A stretch of 64,000 nucleotides of DNA from Flavobacteriaceae bacterium (GTDB taxonomy: Bacteria > Bacteroidota > Bacteroidia > Flavobacteriales > Flavobacteriaceae), in the NCBI GenBank assembly GCA_014238425.1, contig JABABD010000019.1, forward strand, positions 61,271-125,270. Reading direction: 5' to 3'. This document shows, piece by piece, positions 7,466-17,602 of the stretch (position 1 is the first letter of the stretch; every line of letters starts with the position of its first letter). A program made the position numbers and the translations under genes. Below the pieces are notes generated by a model. The model saw only the letters and a program-made list of their open reading frames with translations, had not been told where the DNA came from and made no database searches.

Positions 7466-9979
7466 ATGAGAACATTTTGTATTCTTTTTTGCTTGATATC
7501 AATGACCATTCAAGCTCAAAACCCTGTTGACCTTTCATATTATTTACCAAACCATACAAGCTACGATAAGGCCATTCCAACGCCTGAAAGTGTTTTGGGG
7601 CATCAAGTAGGAAAATGGCACGTCACACATGATAAGCTAGTGCAATACATGGAAACACTAGCCGCTGCATCAGATAGGATAACGATTGAAGACAGAGGCA
7701 AAACCTTTGAAGACAGGCCACTTTTATTGTTGACTATTACATCACCAACTAATCATCAAAATATCGACAACATTAGAAATAATCATGTAGCATTAACCGA
7801 AAATGGTGGTGCCTCTTTGAATACTTCCGATATGCCTATCGTTGTATATCAAGGATTCTCAATTCACGGAAACGAACCGAGCGGCAGTAATGCTTCTCTG
7901 TTAGCAGCTTATCATTTAGCAGCATCAGAAAGCCAGGATGTTAAAGATCTATTAAACAACACTGTGATTCTTTTTGACCCTTCTTTTAATCCGGATGGGC
8001 TACAACGTTTCGCCTATTGGGCGAACGTCAATAAGAGCAAGAATTTGAATTCAGATCCTAACGACCGAGAATATGATGAAGTTTGGCCAGGTGGAAGAAC
8101 CAATCATTATTGGTTTGACATGAACCGTGATTGGTTGCCAGTACAGCTACCAGAATCTAGAGCTAGAATCGCATCATTTCATAAATGGATGCCAAATATT
8201 TTAACCGATCATCATGAGATGGGAACAAATGCGACCTTTTTCTTTCAACCTGGGATTCCTTCAAGAACGCATCCGCTCACACCAAAAATGAATCAACAAT
8301 TGACCAAAGAAATAGGAGATTTTCATGCCAAAGCACTTGATAAAATAGGCTCTCTATATTATACAGAGGAGAGCTACGACGATTTCTATTATGGTAAAGG
8401 CTCTACATTTCCAGACATAAATGGTAGTATTGGTATTTTGTTTGAGCAAGCGAGTTCAAGAGGTCACATACAGCAAACCGAAAACGGATTACTAACTTTT
8501 CCTTTCACTATTCGTAATCAATTAACCGCCGCTTTATCGACTTTGGAAGCTGCTAAGAGTATGCGTGTAAAAATATTAGATTACCAGCGTAATTTCTATA
8601 CCAACGCTCGAAATGAAGCTTCGCGACAAGGCGATAAAGCCATTGCCTTTGGAAGTGAGAAGGACGCTGCTAGAACTTATCATTTAGCAGAAATACTTAA
8701 ACGTCACAATATCAAATTTCATGAGGTAAATCAAGATTTTACTTCTAATGGGAAGCGTTTCAAAAAAGGATATAGTTATATCGTTCCAAAAAATCAAAAA
8801 AACACACGGTTACTAAACGCTATGTTTGATGTACGTACAACATTTACAGATAGCTTATTCTACGATGTATCTGCTTGGACATTTTCGCATGCTTTTAATG
8901 TAGATTTCTCAGATAATGCACCTACATCGAATGCTGGTAACCAAGTAACTGACCTCAAACATAAAGTAGGTGGTGCTAATAAAAGTAATTATGCTTATTT
9001 AATGGAATGGCATGAATATTATACACCTAGTACACTTTATCATATTTTAAAAAAAGGGATTCGTGCCAAGGTAGCTACAAAAAAATTCAGTATTAATGGA
9101 AAGCAATATGATTATGGAACTATACTGATTCCCGTACAGAATCAAAAAATGAACACAGATAAACTACATAGTTTCTTGAATACTCTAGGACAAAAGACAC
9201 ACATACAGTTTGATGGAGTTGGCACAGGCTTAACACCTCAAGGCATTGACCTTGGAAGCAGGAATTTTGCAGCACTTAAATTCCCTAAGATTGCAGTGTT
9301 AGTAGGAGAAGGTATAAGAGCACATGATGCTGGTGAGATCTGGCATTTGTTCGACACGCGATTTAATATGAAGGTTACTAAATTAGACACCAAAAACATT
9401 AGTGGTACGGATTTAAGTAAGTACACAACTCTCATTGTACCTAGTTCATCAGGTTTAAACGATTTTGCAACCAAAAAAGTAGATGAATGGATTAAGAATG
9501 GAGGCACTATCATTGCCTATAGAAGTGCCGTTAATTGGTTAAAGAGCAAAAAATTATTGGAGTTCGAAACCAAGAAAGTAGAAGTCCCAGCCAAGAATAT
9601 CACCTTTGAGCAACGTGGCGATTTTAGAGGTGCACAGGTAGTTGGAGGTGCCATTTTTGAAGCAAAAATAGATCGATCCCACCCTATTAACTTTGGATAT
9701 ACCAATGATAAAATAGCTTTGTTTCGTAACAATACGATTTTTATAAAAGCGGATAAGGATAGTTATAACAACCCGATTACCTATACTAATAATCCTTTAT
9801 TAAGTGGTTATATTTCCAAACCTAACCTCGATAGTTTGGCAGGAACCGTACCGTTTAAAGTGGGTAGAAAAGGCAGAGGGCGTGTGATCGCATTTACAGA
9901 CAATACTAACTTCAGGGCGTTTTGGTACGGAACTAATAAGCTGATGATGAATGCCATTTTCTTTTCGAAGCAGATGTGA
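7466..9979 (+). CDS. Secreted M14-family zinc carboxypeptidase
   Basis: An 837-residue exported metallopeptidase. The first 18 residues are a signal peptide ending I-Q-A-Q. The M14 zinc site is visible as H-G-N-E (His134, Glu137) and a downstream D-H-H-E-M-G (His249/His250). After the peptidase domain come two further regions. The last ~240 residues resemble a class-I glutamine amidotransferase-like (ThuA-type) fold, with V-L-V-G-E-G and V-P-S-S-S-G-L-N strands, a combination seen in flavobacterial M14 proteins. No C-terminal type IX sorting domain is obvious. It probably trims peptides in the periplasm or outside the cell. It is monocistronic, and a TATCTTTA sequence 30 bases upstream resembles a -7 element. 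Confidence 0.85.
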   Translation: MRTFCILFCLISMTIQAQNPVDLSYYLPNHTSYDKAIPTPESVLGHQVGKWHVTHDKLVQYMETLAAASDRITIEDRGKTFEDRPLLLLTITSPTNHQNIDNIRNNHVALTENGGASLNTSDMPIVVYQGFSIHGNEPSGSNASLLAAYHLAASESQDVKDLLNNTVILFDPSFNPDGLQRFAYWANVNKSKNLNSDPNDREYDEVWPGGRTNHYWFDMNRDWLPVQLPESRARIASFHKWMPNILTDHHEMGTNATFFFQPGIPSRTHPLTPKMNQQLTKEIGDFHAKALDKIGSLYYTEESYDDFYYGKGSTFPDINGSIGILFEQASSRGHIQQTENGLLTFPFTIRNQLTAALSTLEAAKSMRVKILDYQRNFYTNARNEASRQGDKAIAFGSEKDAARTYHLAEILKRHNIKFHEVNQDFTSNGKRFKKGYSYIVPKNQKNTRLLNAMFDVRTTFTDSLFYDVSAWTFSHAFNVDFSDNAPTSNAGNQVTDLKHKVGGANKSNYAYLMEWHEYYTPSTLYHILKKGIRAKVATKKFSINGKQYDYGTILIPVQNQKMNTDKLHSFLNTLGQKTHIQFDGVGTGLTPQGIDLGSRNFAALKFPKIAVLVGEGIRAHDAGEIWHLFDTRFNMKVTKLDTKNISGTDLSKYTTLIVPSSSGLNDFATKKVDEWIKNGGTIIAYRSAVNWLKSKKLLEFETKKVEVPAKNITFEQRGDFRGAQVVGGAIFEAKIDRSHPINFGYTNDKIALFRNNTIFIKADKDSYNNPITYTNNPLLSGYISKPNLDSLAGTVPFKVGRKGRGRVIAFTDNTNFRAFWYGTNKLMMNAIFFSKQM

Positions 9980-10063
9980 TCTTAAAATTTTAGATAAAAA
10001 CATATTTAAGTGAGCTATTTGAGGCAGAAATAGAAAATCAATCATAAAAATTTGGTTTAAGGT

Positions 10064-11095
10064 TTATAGTTTTATTGCTGTTAAAGCTAGAACCAGACTT
10101 CCTATAACATAAACCAACGCCACTTTAAAACTCAATAAAGAAGCTAGTATAATTGCAACTAACAACAAATAAATAGGCACTAAAGTAACCGCAATGGCAA
10201 ATCGAAAGGTAGACGTAAACTCTATTTCTTTAATTTTTGGTTGGGCAACTAACTTCCAAATAGCATAAGGTAAGAGTAGATTCAATATTAGTAGATACTT
10301 TAATCCATGTCGCAACCAATTAAACCTGGGTTCAGGTTTGGTTTTACAAGTTTTAAAATTATTTGCAATACAGTTGTTCACCGATTCTGGGTCAAGAAAA
10401 TCAACACTCAAGTTTTCTAATTTAGCTAGAGTTTCATCATAATCTTCTTTTGATATATGCGTTGTTAATTGGGTAAGAGCATGATGCACATCCTTTTTTA
10501 GGTTTATAATCGCTTCGTGCTTACTCTCCTTTAAATACTGTTTTGCGCTAATTGGCTTTCCGAAGTGAACAGCAGCGCTATCAGGACATGATTTAGCTTT
10601 ATTAAAATTGACACCAATAGGAATAAGTAACAAATCGCTTTCAGGGTTTTCATCTAATGCATTAAAAATAATCCGTGTAAATCCCTTGCTTAAAGGTCGT
10701 ACGCGACGTTCAAGATTATGACTACCTTCAGGAAAAATAGTCACTATTTTGTTTGCATTAAGTAGGTTCGATGCTGCCTCAAAAACCTCTTTATTGTTTG
10801 TTAAATTACTATACCCATCACGAATTCGGTACACAGGAATCAATTGAAAACTTTGTAACAATTTAGATATCCGCGCTTTCTTAAAAACACCGGCTCTTGC
10901 TAAATAATATCCAAAGCCATTTATTCTTGTAGCAATAAGTAGTGCATCTAACAGTGCATTTTGATGATTCGATAAGAGTAAAACTGGTGTGTTTTTTGGA
11001 ATATTTTCAATACCTGAAATCACAATTCTTTTAAAATAAAAGAATAATCCTAACTGTAAATACAATTTTAAAATATAGAGTTTAAACTGTTTCAA
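10064..11095 (-). CDS. PlsC-like 1-acyl-glycerol-3-phosphate acyltransferase
   Basis: A 343-residue membrane acyltransferase. The catalytic motif appears as N-H-Q-N-A-L-L-D (His with Asp six residues later, one residue longer than E. coli PlsC). The F-P-E-G-S-H block comes later, followed by an R-P-L-S-K-G-F-T-R segment. Two or three hydrophobic segments occupy the last ~80 residues, unlike classical PlsC. Likely substrates are glycerophosphate or another lipid acceptor; the exact acceptor is open. The start overlaps the upstream transporter gene by 14 bases, so csaA-like - symporter - acyltransferase is one operon. Confidence 0.85.
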   Translation of the reverse strand: MKQFKLYILKLYLQLGLFFYFKRIVISGIENIPKNTPVLLLSNHQNALLDALLIATRINGFGYYLARAGVFKKARISKLLQSFQLIPVYRIRDGYSNLTNNKEVFEAASNLLNANKIVTIFPEGSHNLERRVRPLSKGFTRIIFNALDENPESDLLLIPIGVNFNKAKSCPDSAAVHFGKPISAKQYLKESKHEAIINLKKDVHHALTQLTTHISKEDYDETLAKLENLSVDFLDPESVNNCIANNFKTCKTKPEPRFNWLRHGLKYLLILNLLLPYAIWKLVAQPKIKEIEFTSTFRFAIAVTLVPIYLLLVAIILASLLSFKVALVYVIGSLVLALTAIKL

Positions 11096-11990
11096 TAATA
11101 TATTTTTTAGACCAATATGTTGCTAAAAGCAATCCAGAAATAATATGCCAAATCCCCCAAAAGGCCGCCATAATTGCCATACCGCCTAATCCGTTAAAAA
11201 AGGTAAAAATGATTAGCAATCCTAATCCGGAGTTCTGTATTCCTGTTTCTATAGCTAGTGTTCTCCTGTCTCTTATAGATAGCTTAAATAAAGTAGCTAA
11301 ACCAAATCCAAGAAGAATTGCAATTAAATTATGCATAACACCTAATCCTAGCACATGGTGTATATAGTCATTAAAAATATCCAGATTATTTGAAAATGCT
11401 ATTATCACGATGGCAATAAAAACAAGAATCGATAAAGGTTTCAATATTTTAGAGAGTTTATTAGCCAAAGTCTCGTTTTTACGCCGCACTAACATTCCTA
11501 AAACCAAGGGTATTCCTAATATAAGTATAATTAATTTTATTAACTCAAAAGGATTCAGTTCTACTGATTTCAACATCTCAGCTGTAGGCTGATAGAGATT
11601 TCCATAAAATTGAAAATTGAAAGGAGTCATAAACATAGCCAAGAAAGTAGCAAAAGCAGTCAAACTAACCGATAACGCCGTATTTCCTTTAGCCAAATGC
11701 GTCATGAAATTGGAGATATTACCTCCTGGACAAGCTGCAACCAGCATCATTCCTAAAGCTATACTAGGTTGTGGTCTAATAAGTATGATGACTCCATAAG
11801 TAATTAGCGGTAACAGAAAAAACTGAGAAATCACACCTAGGATTATCAATTTTGGCTTTTTTAATAGATGCTTAAAGTCATCACTTGTAATTCCTAAAGC
11901 TACACCAAACATAACTACCGCTAAAGCGATGTTCAAAATCATGAGACCTTGACTGTCAAAATGTATTAATACGTCGTCTAGTTCTTGCAT
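11082..11990 (-). CDS. Bile acid:sodium symporter-family transporter
   Basis: A 302-residue integral membrane protein with about nine hydrophobic segments. It has the BASS-family signatures A-A-C-P-G-G-N-I-S-N-F and E-T-G-I-Q-N-S-G-L-G, which form the crossover and sodium-site regions of this fold. Bacterial members move organic anions with sodium, and bile acids are not implied in a free-living organism. It sits one base after the csaA-like gene and overlaps the acyltransferase gene. Substrate unknown. Confidence 0.85.
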   Translation of the reverse strand: MQELDDVLIHFDSQGLMILNIALAVVMFGVALGITSDDFKHLLKKPKLIILGVISQFFLLPLITYGVIILIRPQPSIALGMMLVAACPGGNISNFMTHLAKGNTALSVSLTAFATFLAMFMTPFNFQFYGNLYQPTAEMLKSVELNPFELIKLIILILGIPLVLGMLVRRKNETLANKLSKILKPLSILVFIAIVIIAFSNNLDIFNDYIHHVLGLGVMHNLIAILLGFGLATLFKLSIRDRRTLAIETGIQNSGLGLLIIFTFFNGLGGMAIMAAFWGIWHIISGLLLATYWSKKYIIETV

Positions 11991-11991
11991 A

Positions 11992-12327
11992 TTAATTGAC
12001 TGCAGAGCCGTTCTTGACTCGACTTTCTGGCTTTAGCAAGATTACATCCTTGTCATCTACTGCCCCTAGCACTAAACATTCGCTCATGAATTTGGCAATT
12101 TGTTTCTTTGGAAAATTGACTACTGCTAATACTTGCCTATTGAGTAGTTCTTTTTTTTTGTAAAGCGTTGTAATCTGCGCTGAGGATTTCCTGATACCTA
12201 AATCGCCAAAGTCAATGGTGAGAATATAGGCAGGGTTTCGCGCTTCAGGAAAATCGTTGACTTCAATAATCGTCCCAACGCGTATATCGACTTTAGTAAA
12301 GTCTTCAAAAGTAATAGTGTCGTTCAT
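11992..12327 (-). CDS. csaA: CsaA-like tRNA-binding domain protein
   Basis: A 111-residue single-domain protein with the EMAP-II-like OB fold: V-D-I-R-V-G-T-I near the start, S-S-A-Q-I-T in the middle and V-N-F-P-K-K-Q-I near the end. CsaA binds tRNA and was described as an export-related chaperone in Bacillus. Here the neighbours (transporter and acyltransferase) do not help narrow the role. It is the first gene of a three-gene unit and is divergent from the sensor kinase gene. Confidence 0.88.
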   Translation of the reverse strand: MNDTITFEDFTKVDIRVGTIIEVNDFPEARNPAYILTIDFGDLGIRKSSAQITTLYKKKELLNRQVLAVVNFPKKQIAKFMSECLVLGAVDDKDVILLKPESRVKNGSAVN

Positions 12328-12437
12328 GGATCCAATTTAATAAAAAGAACTTTAACCCATAAGAGGTATTTATAGATTCTCTGAATTCCGTACTTTTAAT
12401 TGAATATTATCATGTCCTAGGTTTTCATAAGGGGGAA

Positions 12438-15400
12438 ATGAAAAAGCTAAGTTTCGTTAGAGTAGTATATGTTACAATGCTTATAACAGCATTCGTATCT
12501 GGTCAATCCTATGAGATTACTAGATATGCTGATGATAGTGGCTTACCTTCTCGTATTGTACGAGGGGTTCAGCAAGATAAACTTGGATTTCTTTGGGTAG
12601 CAGGTAATAATGGACTCTACAAATTTGATGGTAAAAAATTCAATTCCTATTATTCAGCTTTAAAAGATTCTACTGGGTTAAGAGATAATCGCATAAATAC
12701 TGTTCTTACAGCTTCTAACGGTAAAGTTTGGATAGCTACTCCAAAAGGGCTACATGTATTGCATAAAAACACTATCAGTTATGTAGAATTATTGCAAAAT
12801 CCTACCGAATCGCAGAATTACATTAAAACCCTAGTAGAAGATGCTAATCAAAATATTTGGATTGGTACCTATAGTGGTTTGTTTGTCATTGGAAAAGAAA
12901 ACACAGAAGTTCATTATGTATCGCACCCAGATATTGGTTCAATTCCAGAAGACAATATTCATTCATTAAGCTTGGATCGAAAAAACAGGGTTTGGGTGAG
13001 CACTGATAAAAATGTTTACATGAGCTCTGATGAAAACAAATATGCCTTCAATAAATTAACCATCAACCTTACTGATGATCTTGACCAAAAAAACACAAGC
13101 CTTTTTCGATTTATCGATTATAGTGATAATCTTCTTTTGATAGATTCGAGCAAGGGTTTACTTAAGGGTCAGTGGATGGATGATACGACAATTCAAGTTG
13201 ATATCTTCAAGGATGAAAGGCAGCAACCGGTATCCAATGAATTCATATATCATTCTATAATAGACAGTGACCAAAATATTTGGACGGCTACTTGGAAGAA
13301 CAGGTTCAAAAAGTATAGCATAAATAACGGTCAATTGGTAGAAGAATCTGTTATTCTTAAAAACGGATTGAATGGTATGTCGGTCTGGGCTAGATCAATT
13401 TATCAGGATGCACAAGATAATATCTGGATATCCAATTCTAATGGTCTATATAGGCTTTCAGAATATAAAGGAGCCATAACGACCTTTCCTCAAACCTTTG
13501 ACTCAAACTGTTTAAATCAAGAGTTAAGTATTTATGCTATTACGGAAGACAACGGCGGTCATTTGTGGATTACAACACCCAATGATCTTTTCCGGTTCAA
13601 TAAATCGGATGTACTAAAAGGCATTTGTCCAACTGATTATATTCATATAACCAACGAGCAGATGCGACTCTCGAGAAATATTTTCATTGATAGTCAAAAT
13701 AGACTCTGGATAGGTGCAGAAAATGGCTTGTATGTAGCACAATTGGATTCCAACTACCATCCAGGCAAATTTATGCGTTATACAAAATCTGACGGCTTGC
13801 CTCACAATTGGTCATTCGACATATATGAAGAAGAAGAAGAAAACACCTTTTGGATAGGCAATTATGCAGGTTTAGTAAAAATGACCCTGAACAACAATAG
13901 TCTTTTTAATCCGAGCTTCAAAGTTTATGATTCTAGTAAAAAACGATCTAATGCCTTAGTGAATTCTTATACATCTGATATAGAGGTCGATAAAAACGGA
14001 AACAAATGGTTTGGCACATTTCACGGCCTAAGTAGGCTAATTTCTGATAAAGAAGAGGGTGTTTTTGCAAACTATGTCAACAGCTATGGAAACTATAGTA
14101 GTATAAGCAATAATTCTATAAAAAAAGTATTTTGCGATAAAAGCGGTCGTCTTTGGGTTGCGACTCAAAAAGGACTGAATTTATATGACATCACAAAGGA
14201 CAATTTTATTCAATTTGGAAGAACTGAAGGTTTGCCGTCTGAATATATTCTGGGAATTCAAGAAGATTCAAAAGGGTATTTATGGATAGCTACTACAAAT
14301 GGCGTTATAAAGACGATTTTCGATGAACATCGGAATGTCTTCACCAACATAAAACATATTACAACGAAAGATGGACTCATCGATAATATTACCTATCGGA
14401 ATGCCATCCATATTGACCAAGATGATAATGTGTTTATTGGGAGCGCAAAAGGACTTAGTATAGTAACTGGGACCAAACCCACTGCAAAAAAAGTGAATTT
14501 TAACTTGACACTTACGGCTTTCCAAAGGACTAAAAATAAAGAACAAGGATTTAGCCCAATAAGTAACTGGACAGAACTTAAGGAAGTCAAACTTTCTCAT
14601 AACGAGAATTCCGTTAAAATAAACTACGCGGTTCTAGACCTAACTAACCCGAGTCTTAACACCTACAGACATAAATTCTTACCTGTATCCGATAATTGGA
14701 TCGAAACTGGCAATAATTCAGAGTTAACCTATTACAATTTATCACCAGACAACTATGAAATCATTTTAGATGGAAGTAATGTTCAAGATTCATGGTCTGG
14801 ACAACCTATACACTTAAAGTTTACAATTACACCTCCGTTTTGGAAATCCAATATTGCAATCATATTATATGCTTTGGTATTAGGTGCCATTTTACGAGTT
14901 TCCTATCTCTTTAGAATCAAGAAACGTCTTAAAGAGCTAGAACGTGAGGCGGAATTTGAAAAGGCCATTATAAAGGAACGCGAGCAGCTTCGACAAGAAA
15001 ATACAGCAGATTTTCATGATGAATTAGGATCGAAAGTCACTAAAATATCTCTTTTCCTAACACTTGCAGAACGGCATTTAAAAGATAATAAAGATCCTTC
15101 CGAATGGTTTTTAAAAATTAGAGATAACATTAAAGATCTTTCTGGTGGTTTTCGCGACCTTTTATGGGTCATAGACCCAAAAAAAGATAATTTAAATGAT
15201 ACATTTTTGAGATTAAAGGATTTTGGTGAGGAATTATTCAATCATTCTGATGCTACGTTTGTAACAAAAGGGTTTAATGAAGACCTAATGAACATTACAT
15301 TGGACCCACAAACCAAAAAGCAAATCGTGATGATTTTTAAGGAAGCTATGAACAACTGTGCAAAGTATTCAGAGTGTAAACACGTGGAATTCACTATTAA

Positions 15401-15614
15401 TTCTACTAATGAGTATTCATGTTTGCAATTAAAGGATGACGGCAAAGGGTTTGATGTTAAAAAGAAATCCAAAGGTCGTGGATTAAAGAATATGATGAAC
15501 CGCTCACAAAAAATAAAAGCTGATTTAACTGTTGTCGCAGATGCCAACGGTACTTCAATCCATTTAGATAGAATACCACATATGAGTGATAGTTTTAATG
15601 CAAAAGTGATGTAA
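12438..15614 (+). CDS. Beta-propeller two-component sensor histidine kinase (LuxR-pair type)
   Basis: A 1058-residue sensor. The signal peptide (~1-22) is followed by many two-component-regulator propeller blades (about 30-700, repeated W-I-G/W-V-A-T strands) and a Y_Y_Y-type domain (~715-795). One membrane span follows (~803-820), then a HisKA_3 dimerisation helix with F-H-D-E-L-G (His860 phosphoacceptor) and a HATPase domain with an N-box E-A-M-N-N-C-A-K near 968 and D-D-G-K-G-F-D near 1000. It therefore senses a periplasmic ligand and phosphorylates the partner regulator 13 bases downstream. Unlike Bacteroides hybrid systems, the receiver and output are a separate gene. A GGGGGAA sequence directly precedes the ATG, unusually Shine-Dalgarno-like here. 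Ligand unknown. Confidence 0.92.
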   Translation: MKKLSFVRVVYVTMLITAFVSGQSYEITRYADDSGLPSRIVRGVQQDKLGFLWVAGNNGLYKFDGKKFNSYYSALKDSTGLRDNRINTVLTASNGKVWIATPKGLHVLHKNTISYVELLQNPTESQNYIKTLVEDANQNIWIGTYSGLFVIGKENTEVHYVSHPDIGSIPEDNIHSLSLDRKNRVWVSTDKNVYMSSDENKYAFNKLTINLTDDLDQKNTSLFRFIDYSDNLLLIDSSKGLLKGQWMDDTTIQVDIFKDERQQPVSNEFIYHSIIDSDQNIWTATWKNRFKKYSINNGQLVEESVILKNGLNGMSVWARSIYQDAQDNIWISNSNGLYRLSEYKGAITTFPQTFDSNCLNQELSIYAITEDNGGHLWITTPNDLFRFNKSDVLKGICPTDYIHITNEQMRLSRNIFIDSQNRLWIGAENGLYVAQLDSNYHPGKFMRYTKSDGLPHNWSFDIYEEEEENTFWIGNYAGLVKMTLNNNSLFNPSFKVYDSSKKRSNALVNSYTSDIEVDKNGNKWFGTFHGLSRLISDKEEGVFANYVNSYGNYSSISNNSIKKVFCDKSGRLWVATQKGLNLYDITKDNFIQFGRTEGLPSEYILGIQEDSKGYLWIATTNGVIKTIFDEHRNVFTNIKHITTKDGLIDNITYRNAIHIDQDDNVFIGSAKGLSIVTGTKPTAKKVNFNLTLTAFQRTKNKEQGFSPISNWTELKEVKLSHNENSVKINYAVLDLTNPSLNTYRHKFLPVSDNWIETGNNSELTYYNLSPDNYEIILDGSNVQDSWSGQPIHLKFTITPPFWKSNIAIILYALVLGAILRVSYLFRIKKRLKELEREAEFEKAIIKEREQLRQENTADFHDELGSKVTKISLFLTLAERHLKDNKDPSEWFLKIRDNIKDLSGGFRDLLWVIDPKKDNLNDTFLRLKDFGEELFNHSDATFVTKGFNEDLMNITLDPQTKKQIVMIFKEAMNNCAKYSECKHVEFTINSTNEYSCLQLKDDGKGFDVKKKSKGRGLKNMMNRSQKIKADLTVVADANGTSIHLDRIPHMSDSFNAKVM

Positions 15615-15627
15615 CTTAGTGAAGAGA

Positions 15628-16254
15628 ATGAAGAATGAGACCATCCATATCGCCATAGTTGAAGATGACAATGAAATTCGTCAAACCTTAACACTTATTA
15701 TTGATGGTACAGAAGGATTCTCTTGTAAATATGCATTTCCTGACGGCGAATCGGCCATGGCTTCTATTGAAAATCTACCAATAGATGTTGTACTTATGGA
15801 TATTGATTTACCAGGAAAATCAGGGATTGAAGTAACTCGCAATTTAAAAAAGACCTGCCCAGAATTAGATTTCATAATGCTTACTGTACAATCTGATGAC
15901 GATTCGATATTTGAATCACTATGTGTAGGTGCTTCAGGGTACCTCTTAAAAGATACAAATCCCGCAGATTTACTTGTACATATAAAGGAAGTTTATGAAG
16001 GTGGTTCACCTATGAGTAGCCAAATTGCTAGGCGAATTATCAATTCATTCAGGATTATTGATAATCCCCTTTCCGAAAGGGAAACAGAAGTCCTCAAATT
16101 ACTTAGTCATGGCATGAATTACAAGGAAGTTGCTAATGATATTTTCTTGAGCCCTCATACCGTTAAAACACATATCAAGAACATCTATTCCAAGCTTCAT
16201 GTGAATAGTCGTGCCGAAGCCATCTACAAGGCTATCAAGCAAAAACTCATCTAG
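15628..16254 (+). CDS. LuxR/NarL-family response regulator
   Basis: A 208-residue regulator read from the ATG at 15628; a GTG nine bases earlier is in frame but less likely. The receiver domain has the acidic pair E-D-D (12-14), phosphoacceptor Asp58 in V-L-M-D-I-D-L-P-G and the conserved Lys in L-L-K-D. The C-terminal LuxR helix-turn-helix covers about 145-205 (L-S-E-R-E-T-E-V-L-K-L-L, then S-P-H-T-V-K-T-H-I-K-N-I-Y). It follows the sensor kinase at 13 bases and is surely its partner. Target genes are not shown; the OmpA-like and lipoprotein genes next door are candidates only by position. Confidence 0.95.
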   Translation: MKNETIHIAIVEDDNEIRQTLTLIIDGTEGFSCKYAFPDGESAMASIENLPIDVVLMDIDLPGKSGIEVTRNLKKTCPELDFIMLTVQSDDDSIFESLCVGASGYLLKDTNPADLLVHIKEVYEGGSPMSSQIARRIINSFRIIDNPLSERETEVLKLLSHGMNYKEVANDIFLSPHTVKTHIKNIYSKLHVNSRAEAIYKAIKQKLI

Positions 16255-16352
16255 ATAGAATCCCTCAATCTTGAAATACCCCAAACGAGCGATTGACTCA
16301 AATTGTTATAAATCAGATATTTGACACCTATTAATCATTAACTGTACTTAAA

Positions 16353-17540
16353 ATGAAAACAACAAGATTATCATTATGTGTTCTATTTATTTGTGCTTTA
16401 TTTTCATTCGAAAATATACAAGCCCAAAAGATTGGAAGCATATTAAAGAAGAAAACCGAAAAAGCCGTTGATAAAACTCTCGACAAAGGCATCGAAAAAA
16501 TTGAAGGCAAAGACAAGAAGAAAAAAGACGAAAATGGCAATGTCATTGTTGCCACTGAAAAGCACAAACCTATTGCAAATTTTATTAATGGAAACATAAT
16601 ATTCTCAGATGACTTTAATAACGAAAGAGCTGGTGAATTTCCTTCAAAGTGGACACAGTTAACTGGCACTTTGCAAAATTATCAGATTGTTGCACCGCAT
16701 GGAAAGAAAGAAGGTGTTGTTCAGTTTATTACAAGTGCTCGAATGAAACCCACTTTTAAAAATGACAACTATTTAGGCAAATCATTTAAAATAGAAGGGC
16801 AATTTTATTTTCATGGAAAAGGAAATGAAGCATATACACTGTACTTAAAGGATAAAAACGATGCTTATGCAACTTATTCTATCACAATACGAGGCGATGG
16901 TATAGTACCTGCAGGATCCAGTCATGAATATGCTAGAATGCCTTATAGGTTGCCATATCCAGGTTGGCGTACAGTACAATTATCGTTTAACAACGGTACT
17001 ATAAAAGTATCGTATGAAGGCTTCCAATTAATAAATATTGCAGATTTTACAAAAACACTTAAAAGGAAAGTTAAACATATAAAAGAATATACAAATATAG
17101 AAGTAAGTGCTTTATCTCGTTCAGCTTCTCCAGCAATGATCAATTATATCATAATTGGGAACAAAGGCTTACCGCTTTACAAAAAATTGGTTAATGAAGG
17201 CCGTCTTGTATTTCATGACATTCTTTTTGAAGAGGATTCTTATTTTATAAATTCATCTTCTTATCCTACTCTCGACAGAATCTCTAAAATGCTTCTTGAA
17301 AATGCAAATACAGAAGTGACGATTGAAGGTCACACCAATTCCAAAGGAAGCAATGCATCCAACCAGATTTTATCTGAAAACAGAGCGAAGGCTGTAAAGA
17401 ACTATTTAGGCATTAAAGGTGTCGATGCCAACAGAATGAGTACCGTAGGTTATGGTGAAGAGCGTCCTATTAGCCTTGAAAATAATGAGAAAGCATGGGC
17501 ACTGAATCGTCGGGTAGAAATCGTTTATAGAGGAAATTAG
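16353..17540 (+). CDS. OmpA-family secreted protein
   Basis: A 395-residue exported protein. It has a signal peptide (~1-25, ending I-Q-A-Q) and a very basic linker of Lys/Asp/Glu repeats (about 30-65). A middle beta-rich domain (~85-255) looks like a concanavalin-type lectin fold (F-S-D-D-F-N-N-E start). The C-terminal OmpA peptidoglycan-binding domain spans ~280-395, with I-E-G-H-T-N-S-K-G, R-A-K-A-V-K-N-Y-L and A-L-N-R-R-V-E-I. It probably tethers an extracytoplasmic domain to the cell wall. A strong terminator follows. Confidence 0.85.
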   Translation: MKTTRLSLCVLFICALFSFENIQAQKIGSILKKKTEKAVDKTLDKGIEKIEGKDKKKKDENGNVIVATEKHKPIANFINGNIIFSDDFNNERAGEFPSKWTQLTGTLQNYQIVAPHGKKEGVVQFITSARMKPTFKNDNYLGKSFKIEGQFYFHGKGNEAYTLYLKDKNDAYATYSITIRGDGIVPAGSSHEYARMPYRLPYPGWRTVQLSFNNGTIKVSYEGFQLINIADFTKTLKRKVKHIKEYTNIEVSALSRSASPAMINYIIIGNKGLPLYKKLVNEGRLVFHDILFEEDSYFINSSSYPTLDRISKMLLENANTEVTIEGHTNSKGSNASNQILSENRAKAVKNYLGIKGVDANRMSTVGYGEERPISLENNEKAWALNRRVEIVYRGN

Positions 17541-17556
17541 ATTAATGAAGTTAACT

Positions 17557-17588
17557 GAAAGGAGCATTAAAATGCTCCTTTCTTTTTT
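17557..17588 (+). terminator. Rho-independent terminator after the OmpA-family gene
   Basis: A long inverted repeat (17557-17568 with 17571-17582, effectively 11 bp with a 4-base loop) followed by six T residues. Confidence 0.88.
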
Positions 17589-17602
17589 AAATAACAAAGC
17601 AT

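Noticed and set aside
9238..9732. Minus-strand ORFs inside the M14 gene
   Set aside because: They lie antisense to a well-supported gene, have no family features and arise from codon bias of the real frame.
10015..10033. Weak stem-loop CTATTT/AAATAG between the M14 and acyltransferase genes
   Set aside because: Only six A/T-rich pairs and no T-run on either side; too weak to call a terminator.
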